Below, piece after piece: positions 47,386 through 58,418 of a stretch of DNA of 64,000 nt. A program made the translations under genes and the position numbers. Origin of the DNA: Hofstenia miamia (lineage: Eukaryota; Xenacoelomorpha; Acoela); the NCBI GenBank assembly GCA_004352715.1, contig SCFE01000029.1:2422404-2486403 (forward strand). The letters run 5' to 3'. Each line of letters opens with the position of its first letter. The stretch's first letter is position 1. The notes below the pieces were generated by a model. It was not told the origin of the DNA. It saw nothing but the letters and a program-made list of their open reading frames with translations, and made no database searches.

Positions 47386-49655
47386 GCTGCAAACAAACGC
47401 CTCTGATTGGTCGAGAGCTTATGACGTCACATGTCACATGACAGATGGTGAATATCGAAGGGGTGGTTGAGGCGTTGAGTCATCTAATTGATACTTAGCA
47501 CTAAGTGCTTTGAAGATCTTGCTAATTGATTTTTAGATACAGCTCACTAATGCATTTTTAATTAGCACATTCAGACCTGCTTAAATGATTCACACCCAAA
47601 TTTACATTGTTTTGATATAATTACATTTTTTGGTTTATTGTTTGTAATGACTAATTTTGTTAATATCACAGGTTACACTTCATGTTTTGCATACATTACT
47701 TTGCATCTTGTTGCTTTCAGACCCTGTGCACACACATTTCATTTTCGTCAATGCTATCAATTTTCCATATTTTNGTAAAAAATTTAATAGCGTATAATTA
47801 CTATTATTTAAATTAATTAAATACATCCAGTGATTCATGTGTGTTTTATAATTCTGGGTTTTTCAAATAGTGCACACTCTATCAAGGAAATCCATTGATC
47901 GCTTTTCTTCTATCAGGTGTTAACCATGGGATTATATAATTTCCTCTCTCTGAGGCATTACCATGGAAATTCCAATGTGTTAATTTTTCTCACAAACTGA
48001 CAGAATAACGTGGACTCAATCAATACAACTGGACCCACGCAAGCTAAAATACCGTCATTAATTTTATTACACATATTAAAAATCAATTATACCTTTTGTT
48101 ATGATCAGTTTTCGAGGTGGACACGTTTTTTCCATTTTGATAGACAGAACATCTTGAAATTGTAGGAGATGACGGGCTAAATAGTATTGGTTATTTTCCT
48201 ATATTTTTTAAAATCATATACACAAATATAAACACGGAAATATATTTTACCTTTACACAATGATGTGTGTATGGGAAGCATTTGGAGAGACGGACTTTTT
48301 TTAATTAGCAAACAAACATTCATTTGAGGTAATTGCTTCACGGAAACTAAATATACATAAATAACCGATCAATTAAAATGTTATTACCATCTTTTTACAG
48401 AAGTGTAAACGTGGGCATGAGAAGCGTTGAGAGAATCAGATTTTCAATTGATAAACAAACGGAGGAGCATAGTCGCGGAATGCGTGATCAAATCATGTTG
48501 AACGGAGGCTAAAATTCACATAAATGTTAATTTATTATATGTGTAAAAAACAATTATACCTCTGTTATCACAGAGTTCAACATAGAGGCGTTTTTTCAAT
48601 TGATGGATGGAACATCTTGAATTGGTAGGAGGCGATGGAGGCTAAATATTTTGGTTAATTTCTCAAAAATTAAAATATGTACATACATTTTTGTGGTGGA
48701 ATTTACGTAGCAAGGCATCTTTTTTTCATTCGAAACAATTTGTGATGGAATTTATGTAGAGGGCATCTTTTTCATTCAAAACAACTAGGCAGACGGGGCT
48801 AAATATTTTCATTAGTTTTATTATAAATTAAAACAATTATACCTTTGTTATCACAGAGTTCAACAAAGAGGCGTTTTTTCAATTGATGGATGGAAAATCT
48901 TGAATTGGTAGGAGGGGATGGAGGCTAAATACTTGGTTAATTTCTCATAAATTAAAATATGTACATACATTTTTTGTGGTGGAATTTATGTAGTGAGACA
49001 TCTTTTTTCATTTGAAACAATTTGTGATAAAATTTATGTAGCGAAAACATCATTTTCATTTGAAATAACTAGGCAGACAGGGCTAAATATTTTCATTAGT
49101 TTTTTTATAAATTAAAACAATTATACCTTTGTTATCACAGAGTTCAACATAGAGGCGTTTTTTCAATTGATGGATGGAACATCTTGAATTGGTAGGAGGC
49201 GATGGAGGCTAAATATTTTCATTAATTTCTCATAAATTAAAATATGTACATACATTTTTTGGTGGTGGAATTTGCATAGCGAGGCATCTTTTTCATTCAA
49301 AACAATTTGTGATGGAATTTACATAGTGAAAACATCGTTTTCATTCAAAACAACTAGGCAGACGGGGCTAAATATTTTCATTAGTTTTATTATAAATTAA
49401 AACAATTATACCTTTGTTATCACAGAGTTCAACAAAGAGGCGTTTTTTTCAATTGATGGACAGAACATCTTGAATTGGTAGGAGGTGATGGAGGCTAAAT
49501 ACTTAGTTAATTTCTCATAAATTAAAATATGCACATACATTTTTTGGTGGTGGAATTTGCATAGCAAGGCATCTTTTTCATTCAAAACAATTTGTGGTGG
49601 AATTTACATAGAGTTGGACTTTGCACAAACATATGGGGGAATAGAGGGAAATGCA
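47386..49655 (+). repeat. Left terminal inverted repeat of copy 1
   Basis: Outer end: gaccaatcag-type sequence and gtcacatgtcacatgacag near 47400-47445, matching the reverse complement of 40680-40745. From 47775 to 49655 it pairs with 57115-56062 on the opposite strand (landmarks: gcacactctatcaagg at 47872; gttaaccatggg at 47920; catcttgaaattgtagg at 48150; ggagcatagtcgcgg at 48463). The inner edge, catatgggggaatag near 49642-49653, coincides with the first bases after the right-hand gap. Confidence 0.75.
48535..49640 (+). repeat. 284-bp tandem array (about four units) inside the left TIR
   Basis: The block gttatcacagagttcaaca starts at 48564, 48847, 49131 and 49415, a period of 283-284 bp. 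Each unit also carries ggcgttttttcaattgatgg, gaattggtaggagg and aactaggcagacggggct. The right TIR holds only about one unit (56080-56300) before its inner edge, so the array differs in length between the two ends. Confidence 0.85.
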
Positions 49656-49954
49656 CTGCGTGGAAACAACGAAAAATATTTACAACATCTAAGCAGGTAA
49701 ACTATTATTAACCATAAAACGTCCATTTCCATTTACCATATACAGAAACTTGGAGTGACTATGGAGGCGGAGCAGGATAGCAGAGGTGATATTCATTATC
49801 ATGTGTCTAAACAATACTTGTTAAAACACACACAAAACAATTTTCATATACCTAAACGAGGTCTTTTGCTGCTGCTTATAGACGGTTCATTTATGGGGCG
49901 TTTAATTGAAGATTGTGGAATATCTAAATGGAAAAAATTAGTAAAATACATTTA
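49656..49954 (+). CDS. Small ORF of the pPolB element, unknown function
   Basis: Just inside the left TIR an open stretch reads IELDFAQTYGGIEGNALRG up to about 49695. A second stretch from about 49755 contains MEAEQDSRGDIHYHVSKQY and GSFMGRLIEDCGISKWKK and ends in TAA near 49952. A GT-AG pair could join them, but the phases I derive do not match, so the gene model is open. The first stretch also occurs at the inner edge of the right TIR in opposite orientation. It converges with the polymerase gene, whose stop is only a few bases away. No motif was recognised. Confidence 0.35.
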
Positions 49955-49962
49955 AATTCAGT

Positions 49963-52900
49963 CTATACCTTTATGACCATATGGCAACTTTGGTAATGAT
50001 CCACCCAGATATCTCTTTGACCATATGGTAAACTTTGGTAATGATCCACCAGATATCTCTTATCATTGTAGGGTGTTAGCGCCACTTTATTCATTCTCTC
50101 AATAGAGATATCGTGGTTATGGCTGCGAATCATCACCATTTCTCGCCGCAGAATTTCTTCGCCATCCAAAATTCGTTTGAAGATGTTGAAATTCAAGGTC
50201 TTCTTCACGACACCTGTAATTCCCTTTGCACTAGATTTAAGGTCGACACCCCCACTATTTGCACATATATATTGGACGGAATACATTTTCGATTTTAATG
50301 CCACCACTTGTGTTAGTATTCTGCCAGCAAGCTCATCCTTCACCTTTAAATAAGTTTTCTTATTTACCTCACTGAACAATGGTGAATCTTTTGGATAGTT
50401 TGAAAAGTCAAAATGGCTGGCTATTGCTGGCAATTCATTGTACACGTTTTTGCTTTTTATTTTATACAGGAGAGAGTCCGTATCACTGTATAATAGGGAA
50501 ATTCGATTTTTAAATGCCTCCTTCATAATATCATAGTGGAATCAAAACATCTGCAATTTAGACACATCTAAAATAGTTTGTCCAATATAATTTGGTTTCG
50601 TCCACTTGATTTCCCTATGTGCTAACATCACCTGCACTAGATTTTCGGAAATTATATTGAATGATTTAAATTCGGGCTTCTTAATCAATTTTTCGGCAGC
50701 CTCCTGATCACCAACAAACTTTACTATGCATCGTTTTCTAAGAGATTCCATAGTCTTCCCAAATACTGCGTTGGACATTAATTTATAAAAATTCTTTTCA
50801 AAATCATTCTTGGCAGCTTTTCTTTTCAGTGTGTTTAAATCAATGTAGGACTTTAAAAATTGTGATTGCTGGAACTGCAATGCCTTGTGGAATTTTGTCA
50901 CTTTTAGACCCTGTGCAATATAAAATTTAAGAACTTCATAATGTACCACATATTCTTTTTTATCGAAAAATGTCTGCATTAATTTTGGCACTTTTCCCGT
51001 CTTTAAATTTAACGTGGTTTTTACATGTTTCTGGTATGGCGACAACATTTCATCATCCACACACATTTTATGTGGCGCCAACGGGTAATCTGCGTGTTCC
51101 CCATGTAGATGAGAGGGGTAATGTATGTCAACCATAACCAGATAGCCTCTGTCTGCCTCTGACGGTGTAGCAAGTATATTTTCTAGACTCTCATCTGTCC
51201 AGCATAGGCCTCCAGTGGGTAAAAACTCAGACATTGATCCGGCGTATAATGAATTCATGTCTAAAAAGATTGAATATGTGGAGTCTTTCCCACTGTCGTA
51301 ACCCTCCACCATTGGGTTATTAGCTTTAAAATAGCGACTTGAATAAACGCTAGACATGCCTCCTCTAATTCCATTTTCAATAAATTCCAACTGCTCCAAA
51401 TTGGCAATGGGGTCCAGTGACGTCTGCGTGTACTTCAGCATTGCATTCCAGCTATAATTTGAAATTGTGAAGAAGTGCACAGGGTCTAGCTTGTACGTTT
51501 CCATGCTCTCCAATCTAAATTCTCGAATGACATCAGTGAGAAGAAGCGTGTCACTTTCCAAATAATTGTCATGGTAACATTTGAGCGTCTGGCAGCCTCC
51601 TTTAACCCATGTATGTTCACGCTCAAAGTCCAGTTCTTCCTGTGTTATAGATATTTCCCCAGTCAATCGGTTCTTCCAGTGGACCAAGTCTGGAAGCTGT
51701 GTATTGCCAAATTTCTCAAAACTATCTAAATAATCATGACACAGCACACCTTTTCCTCTGCTGAAAGCCTCTGCTTTTTGATCATTCATACCCGTGCATA
51801 AAAATTTATAATTATCACTGCCAATGTTCTTTGTTAGGTTGGAGAGACTATCTGTTATAAAATGATAAGAGTCTAGAAATTGTAATTCTTCATAAATATT
51901 TTTTGTTACATTATTTTTATCAACAGAAGTTGAGATGGGAATTGATAAACTAAGTGATAACATGTTTTCACTAGTGCAGGGAATACAACTTAATTTTTTG
52001 CCTTCCTTCAATTTTAAAGTTTTTAATAAAATATGGAAGTCATAATGGGATGCGTTATGTGCAAATATGGGGGTGAAATTGGGTGATCTATGCAAAATAT
52101 TACAGTCACTATGGGCAATGCCTCTTATTCTACCACTATAGTGACAATGGTCAATGACTTTTTTCGAAGTAACCTCAAATGGCTTTTCACAAAATACACA
52201 TGATGTTGCATTCGCCAGCATTCTTGTTCTTTCGCCATGTGTTATTTGGAGTGTACGATGTTTTTGCTTTGCCTGAAATGATTCATGCATGATTTTTCTA
52301 AAGTGGTCCCATGCATTCTGCATGCATTCCTTGCCAGAAAAGACTCTAGAGGAAAGCAGCTCCTTTTCCGTCATTGTTGCAATGCAAATGCCAGAGGGTC
52401 TCTGTCTCACTTCTTGAACCATGTAGCTGGTTGATGGATTAGGTAGGGGACCATGCACCTTTTCTGAAATCGTTTCTATGTTGAACGTGGCCATTAACGG
52501 TACAAAGTTTTTTGCCCCATAATTTTTAAAGTTAATTTTTTCCGATTGACTGGGGAATGTAATTTCTGGTACAGTGGATCCGCTACAGTTCTTCTGATGC
52601 CTCTCAAAATTTTCTTTTACACGAAAGCCAGACAAACATTTAGGACACTGCATACCCTTAGTTGTATTTTTGAAATATTTTAAACAAGCATTCAAATTGG
52701 TAATGGCCACATAATGAGAATTTCCACCTTCTTCTTCAATTAGTAAAACATTTGCATCTTTCTCGTAGTTCTTTGCTGACACATACACAGGAACCAAAGT
52801 CCGATCATCATTTAGAGCATAGACATTAACATTAATTTGGTTAAGGTCCTCAAAAACGCAGACGTCATTTACAGAGAGCGGGAAAGAGAGACCGTTAACA

Positions 52901-55061
52901 TTTAATGTATGCTTGAATTTATTTAAATCAGTTACTCTATTTCTATTTTTAAGTTCTGGATGCAAACACGCCAAAATTGCATACAAAAAACACTGGTTGG
53001 AATCGCCAGTCTTTGGGTTTACCAGGAAATGGTTTTTCTTCAAGCAATCTGGTAGCGGAATAAATGTTCCAGCGCGGGTTGGTCTATATTTGGCGATATG
53101 TAGCCCTACATTGTTTATATTTTTAACAATCCATCCTGATCCGTTGTTTGCATAAATGGTAATATAATTTGCGAGCTCATTTGTCATTTGAGAATACATT
53201 GCCTGACAAAGTCCCGTACAAAAAACTGAAGCTGGTTTACTAGTTGGGTGCAAAGTGACTCGCTTTTCTTCACCTCCCTCTGTTCGCGATAGTTCAACCT
53301 CTGACATTAAATAAACTTTGGCAGAAAAATGTTTGGCCACGTCCTCTTTAATAATTTTTGCAATAGAGGGGTAGGCTAGATGGAATGGCGAATAAATGTC
53401 CACCGCATTTAATTGTTGACTCTCAAAGCAGGCAAAGCTTCCCTTACACGCCGTATTTGTCTTGTGCAAATTAATCTTGTTGATGGAGGGTGGTGTCAAT
53501 CATTCGTGAACAACTGCACTGTGTTTGGAAAACAGTCTCTCATCATGAAAAAATAATTTGCATTCAGTGCATAGATACACCCGTGATTTTTTATGTTTCC
53601 TATTTATATGACCTTCTAATGCAAGGGTTTTTGGGGCCATATATGCGCAATGAGCGCATTGAAAAATGAGTGGTTGGCCAGCATTGGTTGTAGAACTAAA
53701 TTAAAATTTTTTTAGCAAAGTGAGAATGGAAGGACGGTTGTTATATTTAAAGAGTAGTACACATTTGGAAAAAAGTATTTACATTGGTGACAGCTTACTC
53801 AATGCAAAAACACACTAATTTTTTCATTGCAAAGAGACCAATTATAATTAGTAATGACTAGATAATATGCATGCAAGTATTAATTTAAACAAATGAAATA
53901 AATAACTGGTAATAAATCACTCTTTAAAAAAACAAATCAGAGTGTTAGATAAAAATGTAACATTTTTAAAAACTAGATAACATGTGTATAAATTAAAATA
54001 AGATAGATGATAATGATTCGAATTATTTAAAAACTTTGTGTTGAATAGATATTTACACATGCAACAATAAACAATCAATAATGTTAACTCTCTCTCTATC
54101 TCGAAAAATTGTAAATTACATTTTAAAATGTGTATTGATGAAATAATGAATGACTAATAAATAGGGCATACAAGACACTTTAAAATAATTGTGCAATTAT
54201 AAAACACATAGAGTGAAATGGTAATCTAATAAACTAACTATAATATGCAAGAAAGAATTTTCACTCATCTATTTTAAAACAGGGAGCAATAACACTTTAA
54301 CTATTTTGATTTTTTCATTTCTCACTCCAATTTTAAAATTAAATAGAGAGAGAATGCATTTAACAAATAACCAGTGTAATGTTTTAAAAAATAAATAGAC
54401 ACTTGTACAAAGAAATATTTTCAGCAAAAGAAATAAAACAAAATCATTTTAAAATTTGGAAATAATGGCAAACTCAATTTTCAAAATAAGAAAGCATGCT
54501 ATATTATGTACTCACATGACATTATTGTTTGCAGGAACATTGTTAACAACTTTAGCATTGTTTGTAGCAGATGTGTTTGGCTGCTTGTCTCCACAACCAA
54601 TTTGAGGGCGTTCGTAGCACTCGTACTCAGTCATCATTTCACCAACTGTATTCTTGAAATCAGGTGACCACTCTTTGAAAACCTGGGATGATGGTGTATT
54701 CACCTGCTCTTCTGAGATATTATCAAAGCTAAAAACATTTGTTTAACCCACTTAATAATAGCTTTGTTTTTTAATAATTCATAACATAAAAAAATATTGA
54801 TTAATAATATACAATATTTGTTTTAGATAAATAGAAAACATTAAGTCACTTGTATTTTATCAAAGGAAATTTTCAGACATGGTTTTATACATACTGTGAA
54901 AAAATATTATAATGAAATACATTGTAAAACCTAATTTGTTATATTGTATAATAAAAACTTATTAGATAATATATTTTACAAAAGAATGACTTACATGCTT
55001 TTGTCAAAGCTAATTTCCAAGGGATCCCTGTAAAGGGAATCTTCTATGATCTGTTCATATT
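49963..55061 (-). pseudogene. Protein-primed family B DNA polymerase (copy 1), spliced, two in-frame TGA codons
   Basis: Exon 1 ends at about 54995 (YEQIIEDSLYRDPLEIS, cut by the gap upstream). Exon 2 is about 54730-54515, exon 3 53695 to about 49963; splice phases agree. Exon 3 domains in order: two C2H2 fingers (FQCAHCAYM; VYLCTECKLFF). Next is a Cys/His region (NQCFLYAILACLHPE; SHYVAITNL), then a C2H2-like finger (MQCPKCLSGF) and an endonuclease-VII-like zinc site (CVFCEKPF; DHCHYSGRIRGIAHSDCN). These are followed by exonuclease and palm (MNSLYAGSMS, NAVFGKTMESL, YSDTDSLLY with catalytic Asps), ending NDKRYLVD. About 1,230 codons in exon 3 contain only two stops, TGA at 53500-53502 and 50542-50544, both in an otherwise continuous frame. 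A 46-bp duplication alters the C-terminus. The enzyme would replicate the element from a terminal protein. Confidence 0.82.
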
Positions 55062-56061
55062 NNNNNNNNNNNNNNNNNNNNNNNNNNNNNNNNNNNNNNN
55101 NNNNNNNNNNNNNNNNNNNNNNNNNNNNNNNNNNNNNNNNNNNNNNNNNNNNNNNNNNNNNNNNNNNNNNNNNNNNNNNNNNNNNNNNNNNNNNNNNNNN
55201 NNNNNNNNNNNNNNNNNNNNNNNNNNNNNNNNNNNNNNNNNNNNNNNNNNNNNNNNNNNNNNNNNNNNNNNNNNNNNNNNNNNNNNNNNNNNNNNNNNNN
55301 NNNNNNNNNNNNNNNNNNNNNNNNNNNNNNNNNNNNNNNNNNNNNNNNNNNNNNNNNNNNNNNNNNNNNNNNNNNNNNNNNNNNNNNNNNNNNNNNNNNN
55401 NNNNNNNNNNNNNNNNNNNNNNNNNNNNNNNNNNNNNNNNNNNNNNNNNNNNNNNNNNNNNNNNNNNNNNNNNNNNNNNNNNNNNNNNNNNNNNNNNNNN
55501 NNNNNNNNNNNNNNNNNNNNNNNNNNNNNNNNNNNNNNNNNNNNNNNNNNNNNNNNNNNNNNNNNNNNNNNNNNNNNNNNNNNNNNNNNNNNNNNNNNNN
55601 NNNNNNNNNNNNNNNNNNNNNNNNNNNNNNNNNNNNNNNNNNNNNNNNNNNNNNNNNNNNNNNNNNNNNNNNNNNNNNNNNNNNNNNNNNNNNNNNNNNN
55701 NNNNNNNNNNNNNNNNNNNNNNNNNNNNNNNNNNNNNNNNNNNNNNNNNNNNNNNNNNNNNNNNNNNNNNNNNNNNNNNNNNNNNNNNNNNNNNNNNNNN
55801 NNNNNNNNNNNNNNNNNNNNNNNNNNNNNNNNNNNNNNNNNNNNNNNNNNNNNNNNNNNNNNNNNNNNNNNNNNNNNNNNNNNNNNNNNNNNNNNNNNNN
55901 NNNNNNNNNNNNNNNNNNNNNNNNNNNNNNNNNNNNNNNNNNNNNNNNNNNNNNNNNNNNNNNNNNNNNNNNNNNNNNNNNNNNNNNNNNNNNNNNNNNN
56001 NNNNNNNNNNNNNNNNNNNNNNNNNNNNNNNNNNNNNNNNNNNNNNNNNNNNNNNNNNNNN

Positions 56062-57418
56062 CTATTCCCCCATATGTTTGTGCAAAGTCCAACTCTACAT
56101 AAATTCCATCACAAATTGTTTTGAATGAAAAAGATGCCTTGCTATGCAAATTCCACCACCAAAAAATGTATGTATATATTTTAATTTTTGAGAAATTAAC
56201 CAAAATATTTAGCCTCCATCGCCTCCTACCAATTCAAGATGTTCCATCCATCAATTGAAAAAACGCCTCTATGTTGAACTCTGTGATAACAGAGGTATAA
56301 TTGTTTTTTACACATATAATAAATTAACATTTATGTGAATTTTAGCCTCCGTTCAACATGATTTGATCATGCATTCTGTGACTATGCTCCTCCGTTTGTT
56401 TATCAATTGAAAATCTGATTCTCTCAATGCTTTTCATGCCCACGTTTACACTTCTGTAAAAAGATTGTAATAACATTTTAATTGATTGGTTATTTATGTA
56501 TATTTATTTTCCATGAAGCAATTACCTCAAATGAATGTTTGTTTGCTAATTAAAAAAATCTGTCTCTCCAAATGCTTCCCATACACACATCATTGTGTAA
56601 AGGTAAAATATATTTCCGTGTTTATATTTGTGTATATGATTTTAAAAAATATAGGAAAATAACCAATACTATTTAGCCCGTCATCTCCTACAATTTCAAG
56701 ATGTTCTGTCTATCGAAATGGAAAAAACGTGTCTACCTTGAAAACTGATCATAACAAAAGGTATAATTGATTTTTAATACGTGTAATAAAATTAATGACG
56801 GTATTTTGTATTGCGTGCGTCCAGTTGTATTTATCGAGTCCATATTATTCTGTCAGTTCGAGAGAGGATTAATGCATATGGTCACTATGCCAATGCCTCA
56901 GAGAGATGAAATCCACGCGTTATTGGAATCCCATGGTTAACATGTGATAGAAGAAAGGCGATTGATGCGTTTCCTTGATAGAGTGTGCACTATTTGAAAA
57001 ACCAGAATTATAAAAGATGGCATTAGATGGCATGGGAACAAAACACAATTCACGGGATGTATTAAATTAATTTTTAAAATGATAGTAATTATATGCTATT
57101 AAATTTTTTTTTACTAATTTCATTAGTGTATATTTTAAAACACAGTGACTAAATCTCGACTTAGATTAAACACATGATGAACAACCCCTGGCGATGCATG
57201 AATGGTTGGTAGTGGAGAAATACGCATTATCAGATGAAATACCAGATGTATGGCTCGAAAACAAACTAAAAAATAGACAAATTTTTAGTGTAATTTACCA
57301 TTATTATTATAAAATTAGAATATATACATGTTTTGTGTTATTTTTAAAAAATGTGGGGTTTACCATGCCTACTTGAATATTCTAGTTTTTATTTTTGAAA
57401 ATGTTTTTTAAAATGGTA
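56062..57418 (-). repeat. Right terminal inverted repeat of copy 1
   Basis: Reverse complement of the left TIR (landmarks: aactctgtgataacagagg at 56276; gattctctcaatgcttttc at 56418; catcattgtgtaaagg at 56587; cccatggttaac at 56929; gatagagtgtgc at 56975). It extends beyond the left copy's N junction, through gtgtaatttaccat and ggggtttaccatgcc, into the 1000-N gap. The related sequence at 63305-64000 pairs with it in inverse orientation. Confidence 0.75.
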
Positions 57419-58418
57419 NNNNNNNNNNNNNNNNNNNNNNNNNNNNNNNNNNNNNNNNNNNNNNNNNNNNNNNNNNNNNNNNNNNNNNNNNNNNNNNNNN
57501 NNNNNNNNNNNNNNNNNNNNNNNNNNNNNNNNNNNNNNNNNNNNNNNNNNNNNNNNNNNNNNNNNNNNNNNNNNNNNNNNNNNNNNNNNNNNNNNNNNNN
57601 NNNNNNNNNNNNNNNNNNNNNNNNNNNNNNNNNNNNNNNNNNNNNNNNNNNNNNNNNNNNNNNNNNNNNNNNNNNNNNNNNNNNNNNNNNNNNNNNNNNN
57701 NNNNNNNNNNNNNNNNNNNNNNNNNNNNNNNNNNNNNNNNNNNNNNNNNNNNNNNNNNNNNNNNNNNNNNNNNNNNNNNNNNNNNNNNNNNNNNNNNNNN
57801 NNNNNNNNNNNNNNNNNNNNNNNNNNNNNNNNNNNNNNNNNNNNNNNNNNNNNNNNNNNNNNNNNNNNNNNNNNNNNNNNNNNNNNNNNNNNNNNNNNNN
57901 NNNNNNNNNNNNNNNNNNNNNNNNNNNNNNNNNNNNNNNNNNNNNNNNNNNNNNNNNNNNNNNNNNNNNNNNNNNNNNNNNNNNNNNNNNNNNNNNNNNN
58001 NNNNNNNNNNNNNNNNNNNNNNNNNNNNNNNNNNNNNNNNNNNNNNNNNNNNNNNNNNNNNNNNNNNNNNNNNNNNNNNNNNNNNNNNNNNNNNNNNNNN
58101 NNNNNNNNNNNNNNNNNNNNNNNNNNNNNNNNNNNNNNNNNNNNNNNNNNNNNNNNNNNNNNNNNNNNNNNNNNNNNNNNNNNNNNNNNNNNNNNNNNNN
58201 NNNNNNNNNNNNNNNNNNNNNNNNNNNNNNNNNNNNNNNNNNNNNNNNNNNNNNNNNNNNNNNNNNNNNNNNNNNNNNNNNNNNNNNNNNNNNNNNNNNN
58301 NNNNNNNNNNNNNNNNNNNNNNNNNNNNNNNNNNNNNNNNNNNNNNNNNNNNNNNNNNNNNNNNNNNNNNNNNNNNNNNNNNNNNNNNNNNNNNNNNNNN
58401 NNNNNNNNNNNNNNNNNN

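Larger units (their letters stand above)
47386..57418. mobile_element. pPolB element with long terminal inverted repeats (copy 1), inserted in a LINE
   Basis: Left TIR: about 47386-49655. Right TIR: 56062 to at least 57418, in inverse orientation, continuing into a gap. Between them lie one small plus-strand ORF (about 49760-49954) and a minus-strand protein-primed DNA polymerase gene. The visible internal space is about 5.4 kb plus one gap of unknown true length. I see no integrase, packaging ATPase, protease or capsid gene in the sequenced part. Long TIRs plus a protein-primed polymerase are the shared plan of Polinton/Maverick, adintovirus-like and invertron-type elements. Absence of the other genes makes this a reduced or distinct class, unless they are hidden in the gap. 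An N at 47774 marks a join inside the left TIR, where part of the repeat seen on the right is missing. Confidence 0.7.

Noticed and set aside
50542-53502. Selenocysteine or other TGA recoding in the polymerase
   Set aside because: Sister copies carry sense codons at these positions and their own different breaks, including TAA and frameshifts; decay explains the data, and no SECIS-like structure can be judged by eye.
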